Source of the DNA: Pseudomonadota bacterium
GTDB lineage: Bacteria; Pseudomonadota; Alphaproteobacteria; Puniceispirillales; UBA1172
Length of the DNA: 42,388 nt
Direction of reading: 5' to 3'
NCBI GenBank assembly: GCA_027593125.1
Contig: JAQCJL010000005.1
Coordinates: 1-42,388 of the forward strand
Under the pieces are notes generated by a model. The model was not told the origin of the DNA and did no database searches. It worked only from the letters and a program-made list of their open reading frames with translations. A program made the translations under genes and the position numbers. Below are positions 24,025-33,271 of the stretch, in pieces (within the stretch, counting starts at the first letter, position 1; each line of letters opens with the position of its first letter).

Positions 24025-24861
24025 TTATGAATGGGTTGCGACTTTATTGATAAACCGAATTAAGACAGCATTAAAAGTATCAGGGTCTTCGAGCATAGCC
24101 ATATGACGAAGCCCTTTGAGGATATGAAGTTCTGATGCTGGTATTTCTTTGGCGATGGCTGCACTCATATCGGGATTATTACCAAAATCCTCATCACCTG
24201 TCATGACCAAGGCTGGACAATTGATTGGCAACTCTGGTGCAATCAATTCTTTTACCCCGTCAACCAGCACTTGATAAATCTGGGGATAGATGTTGCGGTC
24301 ATTAGCTTTAACCCATTGCCGGACGTCATCCATAATGTCTGGGCGGCTCGCGCGGAAAGCATCACTGAACCAACGGATCAGCGCATCTTCTACCGTGGCA
24401 TCAGGGCCATTAGCCTTGGCCTGATAAACACGCTGTTGGATTTTATCATGCGCGGCTTGGTCGCGGTCATGCGGCGAATGGAGAATGGCGATAGCCTGTG
24501 CCATATCAGGATAATCCATGGCGAAACGCCTGACGATCATGCCGCCAAGTGAAAAGCCCATGATAATCGCCTGCGAGAGGTTGAGATGTTGCATTAGGGT
24601 TTTTAGCTGACGTGAGAACAGCGTTAACGAGGGGATCTCTGGTGGCGGTGAAGATCTGCCATGACCATAAAGGTCATAACTCAACACCTGATAAGATGGG
24701 GTTTTAGTGCCCTTGAACGTTTTTACCAATGCCTCAGTTTGTTCTCGCCACATGTCATGATTTAACCCAAGCCCATGAATAAGAATCAGAGCTTTGCCCT
24801 CAGTGTCATCATCTGTTTTATAGAGACGATAAAATGTTCCATCTGGTGTCAATGTGGTCAT
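24025..24861 (-). CDS. Alpha/beta hydrolase (RutD/NicD-like by context)
   Basis: This 278-residue enzyme has the alpha/beta-hydrolase features: oxyanion-hole HG (LILIHGLGLNHDMW), the DLYGHGRS loop, nucleophile Ser104 in GFSLGG, acid in MTGDEDFGN and catalytic His in GLRHMAM. It is cytoplasmic. The start overlaps the RidA stop (ATGA). Pairing of a RidA-type and an alpha/beta hydrolase recalls RutC-RutD of pyrimidine breakdown, and the hydrolase might equally be a deformylase like NicD. No RutA or RutB is in the window, so the pathway is not the Rut pathway as known. Esters, amides or thioesters are possible substrates. Confidence 0.85.
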   Translation of the reverse strand: MTTLTPDGTFYRLYKTDDDTEGKALILIHGLGLNHDMWREQTEALVKTFKGTKTPSYQVLSYDLYGHGRSSPPPEIPSLTLFSRQLKTLMQHLNLSQAIIMGFSLGGMIVRRFAMDYPDMAQAIAILHSPHDRDQAAHDKIQQRVYQAKANGPDATVEDALIRWFSDAFRASRPDIMDDVRQWVKANDRNIYPQIYQVLVDGVKELIAPELPINCPALVMTGDEDFGNNPDMSAAIAKEIPASELHILKGLRHMAMLEDPDTFNAVLIRFINKVATHS

Positions 24862-25247
24862 GCTGGTAAGGGGCGATAGGCCACTACCTCTACTTCGACC
24901 CGAACATCTACCAACAATTCGCTGATGACCGCAGAACGGGCTGGAGGGTCAGTCGGGAAATATTCGGCATAAACCTCATTAAAGCCGGGAAAATCAGCTC
25001 GATCACGAAGCCATACCATAGCTTTGACAACATCCGAAACCTCACATTCTGCCATGGCAAGGGTGGCTTTAATCTCATCGAGAACAACCCGGGTCTGCGC
25101 GTAAATATCGCCTTCTGTCATCACGGCTCCGTTTTGCATGGGGATTTGCCCTGTTAAGAAAACAAAATCTCCTGCCCGAATAGCACGCGACAGGGAAAGC
25201 CGCCGTCCGTTAATTTCTAGCGGATCACCGATAACCTGTTTTGCCAT
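24858..25247 (-). CDS. RidA family protein (YjgF/RutC-like)
   Basis: The ATG at 25247 begins MAKQVIGDP and follows an AGGGGG SD. An earlier ATG at 25268 lies inside the leader. The 129 residues carry VFLTGQIPM, and the conserved Arg in PARSAVISEL corresponds to the substrate-binding Arg105 of RidA. The usual EIEAIA end is VEVEVVAYR. RidA proteins hydrolyse reactive enamines and imines to ketones and ammonia, so the operon probably handles an enamine formed from the imported compound. It is first in a three-gene leftward operon and divergent from the aldehyde dehydrogenase. Confidence 0.87.
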   Translation of the reverse strand: MAKQVIGDPLEINGRRLSLSRAIRAGDFVFLTGQIPMQNGAVMTEGDIYAQTRVVLDEIKATLAMAECEVSDVVKAMVWLRDRADFPGFNEVYAEYFPTDPPARSAVISELLVDVRVEVEVVAYRPLPA

Positions 25248-25394
25248 GTTTTTATCCCCCCTGATCATACCTGTTTTAATGGCTTATCTATGCCATCGTC
25301 ACTGGATGAAGTCTTATCCATTATCATTATTTCGCCAAAACATGGCAAAATAATTAATCTTGGTGGGGACAGCTCATTTACCATAAAATGCTAA

Positions 25395-25424
25395 TTGTTC
25401 ACGCATGATGCAATGCTATCATGC
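25395..25424 (+). promoter_or_regulatory. Candidate promoter overlapped by an inverted repeat
   Basis: TTGTTC (25395-25400) and TATCAT (25417-25422) are 16 bases apart, a fair -35/-10 pair for the aldehyde dehydrogenase. GCATGAT (25403-25409) and ATCATGC (25418-25424) form an exact 7-bp inverted repeat across the spacer and -10. A repressor bound there would block transcription. Both motifs lie in the divergent gap. Confidence 0.4.
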
Positions 25425-25461
25425 CTAATCGTATAAAAAATAAAGGGCGGGAGGATATAAA

Positions 25462-26946
25462 ATGGGTGAATTAAAACATTATCAAATGCTGATTGATGGG
25501 GCATGGGTCGATGCCAGTAATGGGAAGCGGTTTGATAGCATTAACCCGACCACCGAACAGGCATGGTGTGACATTCCTGAAGCTAGCGAGGACGATGTCA
25601 ACCGGGCAGTTGAAGCTGCGCACCGCGCCTTTACCACAGGGCCATGGGCAAAAATGACACCGTCAGAACGCGGCCGCCATTTGCGCCGGCTTGCAGAATT
25701 GCTAGCTGATAAATCTGAAGAATTAGGCCGAACCGAAACCATTGATACGGGAAAAATGCTCAAAGAAACGCGCTGGCAAGCTAAGTATATTGCTGAGTTT
25801 TTCCACTTCTATGCAGGCTGTGCAGATAAGGTGCATGGGGAAACCCTGCCGATTGATAAGCCCGATATGATGACAATCACGTTGCGTGAACCGCTTGGAG
25901 TGGTGGCGGCGGTTGTGCCTTGGAACTCGCAACTCTTTTTGGTTGCTGTAAAAATTGGTCCAGCATTGGCGGCAGGGAATACCGTTGTGCTTAAAGCCTC
26001 AGAGCATGCTTCTGCGGCGATGCTGGAGTTTGGACGTCTGATTGAAGAGGCAGGGTTTCCACCCGGGGTTGTGAATATCATCACCGGTCATGCTGACCCT
26101 TGTGGCAGAGTCTTGACCTCGCATCCTTTGGTGGCGCGCATCAGCTTTACAGGGGGGCCGGGGGCGGCGCGTCATGTGGTGCGAAATTCTGCCGAAAATT
26201 TTGCCCAAGTGTCACTGGAATTAGGCGGCAAATCCCCTTTCATCGTCTTTGATGACGCTAATATTGAAAGTGCGGTAAATGGGTCAATCGCAGGAATTTT
26301 TGGGGCCAGTGGGCAAAGTTGTGTGGCAGGTTCAAGGTTATATCTGCATAACCGAATTGCAGATCAGTTTCTGGACCAGATGTTAGGGCAAGTGGCAAAT
26401 ATTCGCCTTGGTGACCCTTTGGCAGAGGACACCCAAATGGGTCCTTTGGCAACCATATCCCAAATCGAACATATCGAGAAACAGGTCAAACAAGCCAAAG
26501 CTGAAGGCGGCGAGGTGCTTAGTGGCGGAAAGCGTCCATCTGATCCTAATCAGGGATGGTTTTATGAACCTACGATTATAGCTGCTCCTGACCAAAATCT
26601 TACCATTGTGGATACGGAATTGTTTGGTCCGGTCTTAAGTGTCTTGCGGTTTGATGACGAAGAAGAAGTCTTAGCCAAAGCCAATGACAGCAAATACGGT
26701 CTGGCTGCTGGTATTTTCACTGCCAATCAGGCGAGAGCCATGCGCATGACACGATCAGTTCATGCAGGAATTGTCTGGGTGAACACCTATCGCATGGTTT
26801 CCCCGATAGCAGCCTTTGGCGGCTATAAGGATTCAGGTTATGGTCGCGAAAGTGGGATGCAGGCAATTTATGATTATACACGTCCTAAAACCGCTTGGAT
26901 CAATATCTCAGATGATCCTATTGCCAATCCTTTTGTGATGCGATAG
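25462..26946 (+). CDS. NAD(P)-dependent aldehyde dehydrogenase
   Basis: This 494-residue enzyme oxidises an aldehyde to its acid. Visible residues are Glu253 (LELGGKSPF), catalytic Cys287 (GQSCVAGSRL), the nucleotide-binding PWNSQ and KASEHAS segments, and FTGG (with PGAA rather than the usual STEVG). Length is that of the family. GGGAGGATATAAA precedes the ATG. It may oxidise trimethylaminobutyraldehyde to gamma-butyrobetaine, given the carnitine-type genes that follow, or a semialdehyde from the amide pathway on its other side. The sequence cannot decide. It converges on the acyl-CoA synthetase gene. Confidence 0.9.
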   Translation: MGELKHYQMLIDGAWVDASNGKRFDSINPTTEQAWCDIPEASEDDVNRAVEAAHRAFTTGPWAKMTPSERGRHLRRLAELLADKSEELGRTETIDTGKMLKETRWQAKYIAEFFHFYAGCADKVHGETLPIDKPDMMTITLREPLGVVAAVVPWNSQLFLVAVKIGPALAAGNTVVLKASEHASAAMLEFGRLIEEAGFPPGVVNIITGHADPCGRVLTSHPLVARISFTGGPGAARHVVRNSAENFAQVSLELGGKSPFIVFDDANIESAVNGSIAGIFGASGQSCVAGSRLYLHNRIADQFLDQMLGQVANIRLGDPLAEDTQMGPLATISQIEHIEKQVKQAKAEGGEVLSGGKRPSDPNQGWFYEPTIIAAPDQNLTIVDTELFGPVLSVLRFDDEEEVLAKANDSKYGLAAGIFTANQARAMRMTRSVHAGIVWVNTYRMVSPIAAFGGYKDSGYGRESGMQAIYDYTRPKTAWINISDDPIANPFVMR

Positions 26947-26975
26947 CCCGTTTCAGGCAACTGGTCTGAATACCA

Positions 26976-29060
26976 TTATTCACTGACGTGGATAACGGCA
27001 TCTGCCGCAATGGCATGATCTGGCGTGATCATGAAGGGGTTAATTTCCACCATGTGGATATTGGGATCACTTGCCATAAGGCGGCTCAAGCTCATGATAG
27101 CATCATGTAGTGCTTGTCGGTTGCCAGCGGCTTTACCGCGATAGCCATCTATCAGCCTTGCTACCGCCAACTGATCAATCGCATCATTAAGGCTAGCATC
27201 ATCGGTGGGCATGATCACTGTCACGGCGTCTTTCAGCAACTCTACCAAAACACCGCCGGATGCCACGGTCAGAATACAGCCAAATTGATTGTCACGCCTC
27301 AAGCTTACCATGATCTCTGCCACCGTATTTGTGACCATTTCCTCAACTAATATCCCGTCAATCCGGGCGGCTGGGGCAAGGCGGGCGCAATTTTGGCGGA
27401 TGACTTCCATCGCCATTTTGGCATCCTCAGGATTGGTCAATCCCACTTGAACGGCTTCACATTCGCTCTTATGTGGCAAATCAGCACTCACTGCTTTGAC
27501 CACGACAGGAAAGGATAGTTGATCAAAAGTAATATTGTCACCGCGGCAAATCACACCATGAGGGGTTTTCACCCCTGCCGTTTTTAAAAGGCTCTTACTG
27601 TCCCATTCATTGCGCATTTTGGTGGTTTTGTCTGCTGTTTGAATAAGCATTAATGGCATGGGGGTTGAGGCCAAAAGACGTGTCCTGTTCGCATTGTATG
27701 TTGCCGCCGCTGCCATCGCTTTAATCGAATCACCAATCCCCTGCATAGGGGCAACACCATGGCTGATTAATTCTTCACGCACATCACGATCTAGATTCTC
27801 GGAAATTGTGCTACAGATTGCTGCTGGAATACCGCGGCGATTAGTGGCTCGGACAAAAGCCATAGCGTCATTATGATAATAAATGCGGCTGTCATCTAGA
27901 CCAGCGGCAGGATAATCCTGAACCAGAACCGCCATATCGGTATCTTCACGAACCATCAGATCAAAGACAGGTTCAGTTTTTTCCGGCATTCCCCAGATCG
28001 GAGTTGTATAATCCAAGGGGTTGGAAACGGTTGCGGTATGCGGCAGTAAGGGTGCCAGTGCCTCGCGGCGAGCGGCATCAGGACGCGGATAATGCAAGCC
28101 CAAGTCTTCGCCATAATCAGCTAGCATAGTGGCGCCACCACCAGAGCAGGTAAAGCCTGTGACCCGCTTGCCTTTTGGCCTTTTTGTGACGGTCAGATAT
28201 TTCAGGGTTTCAATAAAATCACCTGGTTCCCTGGCGCGGATAATACCTAACCGATCAAAAAAAGCTTGATAGACATCGTCTGTGCCAGAAAGAGAACCGG
28301 TATGACTAACCGTCAATTCTGCGCCGATGGTCGAAGTTCCGGTTTTTAAGACAACAATCGGTTTGTCCGCGTCTAGGGCTTTGCGTGCTGCCATAGAAAA
28401 GGCAGCCGTGTCTTTCAGACCTTCAATATGAATCCCAATAGCCTTAACCTCAGGCATATCAACCAGCGTATCGATATAATCCTCAATGCGGATCATAGCT
28501 TGGTTGCCAATCGAAAGCATATAAGCAAGCGGCAGTGACCGTTGGCTCATGGTTAAGTCTGATGACAGCATTCCGCTTTGGGTGATAACAGCGGCGCCAA
28601 ATCCCGGATAGTAACCGCCATGTTCAAATGGCCATAGTGCCACGCGATCAACATAATTGATCATGCCATAACAATTTGGGCCAATAATTGCCATATCGCC
28701 TGCGGCTGTGATGAGATCCGCTTCGTGTTTTGCGCCTTCGGCTCCAACCTCACCAAATCCTGCGGTATAGACCACCGCCCCCCCTGCGCCCATGGCATTC
28801 AACTTGGCTAGGCTTTCGATACTTGCCGCAATGGGAACGGCAATAAAACAGGCATCTGGCGGTTCTGGCAAATCATCAACTGATGCATAACAGGGGTGAC
28901 CACCAATGTTGTCACGCTTAGGGTTCACAGGCCAGAACGGGCCTTTATACCCACTTCGGGCACATTCCTTAGCAACGGTTATCGCATCCCTGCCGCCAAT
29001 AACAGCGACATGACGAGGCTTCAACAGCCGTTTGAGATTAAGCCGTTGTTCTGGCGTCAT
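26976..29060 (-). CDS. ADP-forming acyl-CoA synthetase (fused alpha/beta, Acd/Pat-like)
   Basis: The 694-residue fused enzyme links carboxylic acid and CoA, or the reverse, with phosphohistidine chemistry. Domain order: CoA-binding Rossmann domain (about 10-130; RHVAVIGGRD, GPNCYG), succinyl-CoA-ligase-like domain with catalytic His in VSHTGSLSGTDDVYQAFFDR, and ATP-grasp domain (about 480-694; FPVVVKAVSADLPHKSE). It could activate gamma-butyrobetaine, crotonobetaine or another acid for the following dehydrogenase, taking the place of CaiC. Its start overlaps the acyl-CoA dehydrogenase stop (ATGA). It closes a leftward operon with BKACE and acyl-CoA dehydrogenase. Substrate is an inference from context. 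Confidence 0.85.
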   Translation of the reverse strand: MTPEQRLNLKRLLKPRHVAVIGGRDAITVAKECARSGYKGPFWPVNPKRDNIGGHPCYASVDDLPEPPDACFIAVPIAASIESLAKLNAMGAGGAVVYTAGFGEVGAEGAKHEADLITAAGDMAIIGPNCYGMINYVDRVALWPFEHGGYYPGFGAAVITQSGMLSSDLTMSQRSLPLAYMLSIGNQAMIRIEDYIDTLVDMPEVKAIGIHIEGLKDTAAFSMAARKALDADKPIVVLKTGTSTIGAELTVSHTGSLSGTDDVYQAFFDRLGIIRAREPGDFIETLKYLTVTKRPKGKRVTGFTCSGGGATMLADYGEDLGLHYPRPDAARREALAPLLPHTATVSNPLDYTTPIWGMPEKTEPVFDLMVREDTDMAVLVQDYPAAGLDDSRIYYHNDAMAFVRATNRRGIPAAICSTISENLDRDVREELISHGVAPMQGIGDSIKAMAAAATYNANRTRLLASTPMPLMLIQTADKTTKMRNEWDSKSLLKTAGVKTPHGVICRGDNITFDQLSFPVVVKAVSADLPHKSECEAVQVGLTNPEDAKMAMEVIRQNCARLAPAARIDGILVEEMVTNTVAEIMVSLRRDNQFGCILTVASGGVLVELLKDAVTVIMPTDDASLNDAIDQLAVARLIDGYRGKAAGNRQALHDAIMSLSRLMASDPNIHMVEINPFMITPDHAIAADAVIHVSE

Positions 29061-30217
29061 GCACCAAGCGGCCTTAAGATTGAACGGGTGATAATGTGGC
29101 GCTGAATTTCAGATGTGCCATCCCAAATCCGTTCCAGCCGTGCATCACGCCACAGTCGGTGAATTGGCAATTCTTCCATTAACCCCATGCCACCATAAAT
29201 TTGAACGGTATGGTCAGCCACTCGCCCTAGCATTTCCGAACAATAAAGTTTTACCATCGCGGCATCGGCGTCACTCATGATGCCTTGATTGGCTTTTTGT
29301 ATGGCATCTTTGACCATCAGATTCGCAGCGTGCATTTCCACCGCCATATCTGCCAGCTTAAATCCAGTAGCTTGAAAACGCCCAATAGGTTGGCCAAATT
29401 GCTTACGGTTAGCGGCCCAGTCACAGGCCAATTGATACATCCGTTCGGCCTTACCGCAACAGGTTGCGCCAACCCAGATACGGCCCATACCTAGCCATTT
29501 TCCAGACAGCTCAAGCCCTTTGCCAACCTCACCCAGCACATGTGCTTCACTCAACCGGACATCGTTAAAGTCGAGTTTAAAATTCAGATACCCCCGGTAG
29601 CTGACGCAGTTATAGCCAATATCAATATCAAAACCTTTCATGCCAACATCGACCAAAAAGGCGGTGATTTGTGGGCGCTTGGATTTGCCATTATCATCAT
29701 GACCAGTGACGGCAAAAACAATGGCAAAATCAGGCATCACTGGCCCGGATACAAAATGCTTTGTGCCATTGAGGATCCAATCCTTACCGTCGCGTTTTGC
29801 ATTGGTTCGCATTGACATAATATCGGATCCGGCCTCAGGTTCTGATAAGGCAAACAGCTCACGCTTGGCCCCTGTTAAGCAGGGCATCAGATAGGTGTCA
29901 CGCTGATCACCTTCGGTTGCCAGCAGAATTTCTGTTGGGCGTGCAATCCACGAATGCAGAGCATGGGTGGTTTTACCAAACTCATGCTCAATGATGCCCA
30001 TCTGTTCATAATCCAGACCGCCACCACCGATTTCGGCAGGCAAATTAGCGGCGAAAAGACCAACCTCTTTTGACCGTTCCTCAATCTGGCGCCCTAAATC
30101 AATGGGGACTGCCCCGTCACGATCCACCTGATCTTCATGAGGAAAAATCTCTTCTTCCATAAAGCGGCGAACGCTATCGGCTAGCAATTGGTTTTCATGG
30201 TTAAGTTGGTCTGGCAT
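29057..30217 (-). CDS. Acyl-CoA dehydrogenase family protein
   Basis: This 386-residue flavoenzyme introduces or removes an alpha-beta double bond in an acyl-CoA. Motifs: LSEPEAGSDI (FAD site), WILNGTKHFVSG, RKQFGQPIGRFQ, QIYGGMGLMEELPIHRLWRD and WDGTSEIQRHI. The residue that is Glu376 in medium-chain enzymes is Asp366 here, and no Glu replaces it at the isovaleryl-type position (LGMGRIW). This may mark an unusual substrate or reductase role as in CaiA, where the position is not Glu either. A gamma-butyrobetainyl-CoA dehydrogenase role is suggested by neighbours. AGAGGAGAA precedes the ATG. It lies eleven bases after the BKACE gene. Confidence 0.87.
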   Translation of the reverse strand: MPDQLNHENQLLADSVRRFMEEEIFPHEDQVDRDGAVPIDLGRQIEERSKEVGLFAANLPAEIGGGGLDYEQMGIIEHEFGKTTHALHSWIARPTEILLATEGDQRDTYLMPCLTGAKRELFALSEPEAGSDIMSMRTNAKRDGKDWILNGTKHFVSGPVMPDFAIVFAVTGHDDNGKSKRPQITAFLVDVGMKGFDIDIGYNCVSYRGYLNFKLDFNDVRLSEAHVLGEVGKGLELSGKWLGMGRIWVGATCCGKAERMYQLACDWAANRKQFGQPIGRFQATGFKLADMAVEMHAANLMVKDAIQKANQGIMSDADAAMVKLYCSEMLGRVADHTVQIYGGMGLMEELPIHRLWRDARLERIWDGTSEIQRHIITRSILRPLGA

Positions 30218-30228
30218 CAGGTTCTCCT

Positions 30229-31116
30229 CTAGGATTGCTTTTTCAGGCCAAGTTTTTTACGAGCCTCTTCGGGGGTGAGAATGCGAGCACCCATTCGTTC
30301 AATAATCTCACGCGCGCGTTCAACCAATTGGGCATTGGTCGCCAGCACGCCTTTATCCAAATAAATGTTATCTTCAAGTCCAACGCGAACATTACCGCCC
30401 ATGGCCACCGCCGCCGCCGCCATTGGCATTTGCATTCGTGAAATACCAAATGACGCCCAAGATGCCCCTTGCGGCAATTCATCTTTCATGACTTTCATGG
30501 TGTCGACAGACTGATCTGCTCCCCATGGAATTCCCAGACAAATCTGGAACATTGGCGGCTCATCAATCAGGCCTTCTGCTAACATCTGTTTAGCAAAGCG
30601 AATATGACCCAGTTCAAACACTTCAAGTTCTGGTTTGACGCCCAAGCTTTGCACAATTTCTGCCATACGCCGCAGATAGGCTGGTGTGGAAATATAAATC
30701 TCGTTTCCATTGCCAAAGTTCATTGTGCCGCAATCAAGGCTACAAATCTCAGGTTTTAGGGCAATAACATGAGCTAAGCGTTCTTCGGGGCCAATCATGT
30801 CGGTGCCTGGCCCAGGCATAGCAGGATTAGTTTCATCCGGAACCCAGTCGCCACCCATTCCAGCTGTCAGATTGATCACAACATCAGTGTCGGATGACCG
30901 TACCTTATCAACAACCTGACGAAACAGTTCGGTGTCGCGTGATCCTTTTCCTGTTTTTGGATCGCGGACATGGATATGGGCGGCAGATGCGCCTGCCTTG
31001 GCGGCATCAATCGCGGCCTGCGCAATTTGATCTGGCGTGACTGGAACATGTTCGCTTCTGCTTGTGGTGTCGCCTGCTCCTGTAACCGCGCAGGTTAAAA
31101 TGACTTCCATATTCAT
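30229..31116 (-). CDS. BKACE (DUF849) family, likely 3-dehydrocarnitine cleavage enzyme
   Basis: BKACE enzymes condense a beta-keto acid with acetyl-CoA to give acetoacetate and a new acyl-CoA. The 295 residues have the TIM-barrel family pattern: [22 protein letters not shown] (metal His pair), [40 protein letters not shown] and [10 protein letters not shown]. Substrate is set by context: with a carnitine-dehydrogenase-like and CaiD-like gene nearby and a GlxA-type regulator next door, 3-dehydrocarnitine is likely (product glycine betaine CoA). GGGAGG precedes the first ATG. It opens the leftward operon, divergent from the regulator. Other beta-keto acids remain possible. Confidence 0.88.
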   Translation of the reverse strand: MNMEVILTCAVTGAGDTTSRSEHVPVTPDQIAQAAIDAAKAGASAAHIHVRDPKTGKGSRDTELFRQVVDKVRSSDTDVVINLTAGMGGDWVPDETNPAMPGPGTDMIGPEERLAHVIALKPEICSLDCGTMNFGNGNEIYISTPAYLRRMAEIVQSLGVKPELEVFELGHIRFAKQMLAEGLIDEPPMFQICLGIPWGADQSVDTMKVMKDELPQGASWASFGISRMQMPMAAAAVAMGGNVRVGLEDNIYLDKGVLATNAQLVERAREIIERMGARILTPEEARKKLGLKKQS

Positions 31117-31229
31117 AATATGCCTCCCGTGTGTCTGGTCAAATGATCCTCATATAATCAGCTTGCCATTATAAATTTTTCGCCATAATCTTCCTTTTTT
31201 CGATAATTTCTGGGCTAAGGGGCAATCCT

Positions 31230-32276
31230 ATGGATGCATTGTCATCATCGTCAGCAAAACCAGAAGAATTAATCTGTGTGGTTTTGCCACGATTTAATAT
31301 GGCAAGTCTGACCACTTTGATCGAACCTTTGCGGATTGCAAATTATATTGCTCCATCTCCACTCTACCATTGGCAGTTTCAATCCTTGGGTGGTGGACGT
31401 GTTACCGCGAGCAATGGTATCAGCCTGGATTGTGAGCCATTATCAGAACAGATGAGTTCAGCCACCGTAGCCTTGTTTGGAAGCTGGGGCGCAGAGCGCA
31501 ATACTGACAGTAAGCTGATCAACTGGTTGCGCCAACGGGCGCGACACGGATCACCATTAATTGGTGTTGAAATCGGTGCTTATATTCTGGCGAGAGCAGG
31601 GCTTCTTAATCAGAAACCTGCCACCACCCATTGGTCCTTTTTTGCGGGTTTTGCCGAAACTTTTGCTGATGTGATGGCAACCGAACAGCTTTACACTCTT
31701 GATCATCAGATCATGACCTGCGCGGGCGGAACTGCTGGGGCTGATCTGATGTTGCATTTAATGGCAACGACCCACGGTGCTGATTTAGCAAAGGAAGTCG
31801 CAAGCCAGATGTTGCACCAAAGCATCCGGTCAGCCGAAACCATGCAACGCCCTATCGTTGGCACTAATATTGGTGATGTCAATCCATTGATCAGAGACGT
31901 GACGTGGTTTCTGGAACGCCACATTGAAGATAATATTTCCATTCCAGAACTGTGTGAGCAAATCAAAGTGCCACAACGAAAACTGGAACGCTTATTCCGC
32001 CGTGATGTTGGCTGCAGTGTGGTTCAGTTTTATCGCCAATTAAAATTGCAATATGCGCGCACACTTTTGGTAAGCACAAATATGAATATCCGTGAGATTT
32101 CGGTTGCTTGCGGGTTCAATTCCATGTCGTATTTTTCTCATTGCTTTAGCAAGACTTTTGGTCGCAAGCCAAGCCAGTATCGCATGGCTTGGCCAGATGA
32201 TGAACATGAACCCGTATGGCATGGGACTATATACAGTTTCACCAAACTGCCTAAACACCAGCAATCGGAAAAGTAA
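31230..32276 (+). CDS. GlxA/CdhR-type transcriptional regulator (DJ-1/PfpI plus AraC)
   Basis: The 348-residue regulator has an N-terminal DJ-1/PfpI-type domain (about 12-195; ICVVLPRFNMASLTTLIEPL, LIGVEIGAYILARAGLL, CAGGTAGADLMLHL) and a C-terminal AraC-type DNA-binding domain (about 230-325; ISIPELCEQIKVPQRKLERLFRR, then FNSMSYFSHCFSKTFGRKPSQYR). The catalytic Cys of the peptidase relatives is not retained (VEIGAY), so it is a sensor. GlxA-family members such as CdhR and GbdR control carnitine and glycine betaine catabolism in Pseudomonas. It stands between two leftward operons, divergent from BKACE, and probably activates one or both. AAGGGG precedes the ATG. Confidence 0.88.
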   Translation: MDALSSSSAKPEELICVVLPRFNMASLTTLIEPLRIANYIAPSPLYHWQFQSLGGGRVTASNGISLDCEPLSEQMSSATVALFGSWGAERNTDSKLINWLRQRARHGSPLIGVEIGAYILARAGLLNQKPATTHWSFFAGFAETFADVMATEQLYTLDHQIMTCAGGTAGADLMLHLMATTHGADLAKEVASQMLHQSIRSAETMQRPIVGTNIGDVNPLIRDVTWFLERHIEDNISIPELCEQIKVPQRKLERLFRRDVGCSVVQFYRQLKLQYARTLLVSTNMNIREISVACGFNSMSYFSHCFSKTFGRKPSQYRMAWPDDEHEPVWHGTIYSFTKLPKHQQSEK

Positions 32277-32324
32277 ATCTGAAAAACAGCTGGCTGGGCT
32301 ACTAAGCTTAGGGTCGCGGTTATT

Positions 32325-33269
32325 CTATTCTAGAGGGGCATTTGCTGCCTTTAGCACAGCAACGATGCGGCGGTCACGTTCCGCTGCCATATCCTCAAAA
32401 TGTCTGCCTGCGGCCATATCATTACAGCCATTGACCATCGCATCGCGTAACTCTTGGGTCAGCTCAGGAGCTTTGAGGCGTGTCCATGGCAATTTTAACG
32501 CAGGCCCAAATTGATCTAGGTTTGTCGCCATGCCGCCAGCGCCACACGCCACATGAAAAGCCATGCATTGCCCCTGAATGGCCATGCGTGGGGCAGGTCC
32601 AAAGCGAAGCGCACGGTCAATATCTTCGGGTGAGGCTTCACCATTAGCGACCATATGCAAGGCTTCACGCCAAAGCGCCTCTTGCAGGCGCGTGGCAATA
32701 AAGCCTGGGATTTCTTTTTTTAGTCGAATAGGTTCTTTGCCGGCATGATGATAAAATGCCATCACCCAATCCAATGCATCTTCCGCAGTCTTATCACCGC
32801 CAATCACCTCAACCAATGGCAACAGGTAAGGCGGATTAAACGGATGGCCAACAACACAGCGTTCCGGGGTTGCTGATTTTATCTGAATATCAGTCATGGT
32901 CAGCCCAGAGGTGCTGGATGCGATCACAACTTCGGGGGGTGTGATGCGGCCCAGGGTTTCATAAAGCGCTTGTTTAATCTCCATGCGCTCTGGAGCGCTT
33001 TCTTGAATAAATTGGGCCTCACGCGTTGCCACATTCAGATCATCGGTGACCGTTAAGCGATCCAAGCTGGCCCCATCCGCTAGCCCTAAATCAACCAAAC
33101 AAGGCCAAGCGGTGTTAACGACCGACATGAACTGATTTTCTTCATCCCTATGATGGATATAGGCTGTGACCTGATAGCCTCTTGCTAGAAAATGTGCCGC
33201 CCAGCCAGCGCCAATTGGCCCGGCCCCAATGCTCGTGACATGTTTGACTTGGTCTGGCGCAATGCGCAT
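32325..33269 (-). CDS. L-carnitine dehydrogenase-like / 3-hydroxyacyl-CoA dehydrogenase family
   Basis: The 314-residue NAD enzyme oxidises a 3-hydroxy acid. It has GAGPIGAGWA (15-24), SSTSGL (118-123) and GHPFNPPYLLPLVEV with His142, which is the layout of L-carnitine dehydrogenases (LcdH/CdhA); the SAPER motif (91-95) also fits. FadB-type enzymes usually have different GHFFNP-like loops. Product would be 3-dehydrocarnitine for the BKACE enzyme. No thioesterase domain is fused, unlike some carnitine dehydrogenases. It is last in the mgs-gmaS-caiD operon, two bases after the CaiD-like gene. AAGGG precedes the ATG. Lambda-crystallin-type dehydrogenase is the alternative. Confidence 0.75.
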   Translation of the reverse strand: MRIAPDQVKHVTSIGAGPIGAGWAAHFLARGYQVTAYIHHRDEENQFMSVVNTAWPCLVDLGLADGASLDRLTVTDDLNVATREAQFIQESAPERMEIKQALYETLGRITPPEVVIASSTSGLTMTDIQIKSATPERCVVGHPFNPPYLLPLVEVIGGDKTAEDALDWVMAFYHHAGKEPIRLKKEIPGFIATRLQEALWREALHMVANGEASPEDIDRALRFGPAPRMAIQGQCMAFHVACGAGGMATNLDQFGPALKLPWTRLKAPELTQELRDAMVNGCNDMAAGRHFEDMAAERDRRIVAVLKAANAPLE

Positions 33270-33271
33270 GG

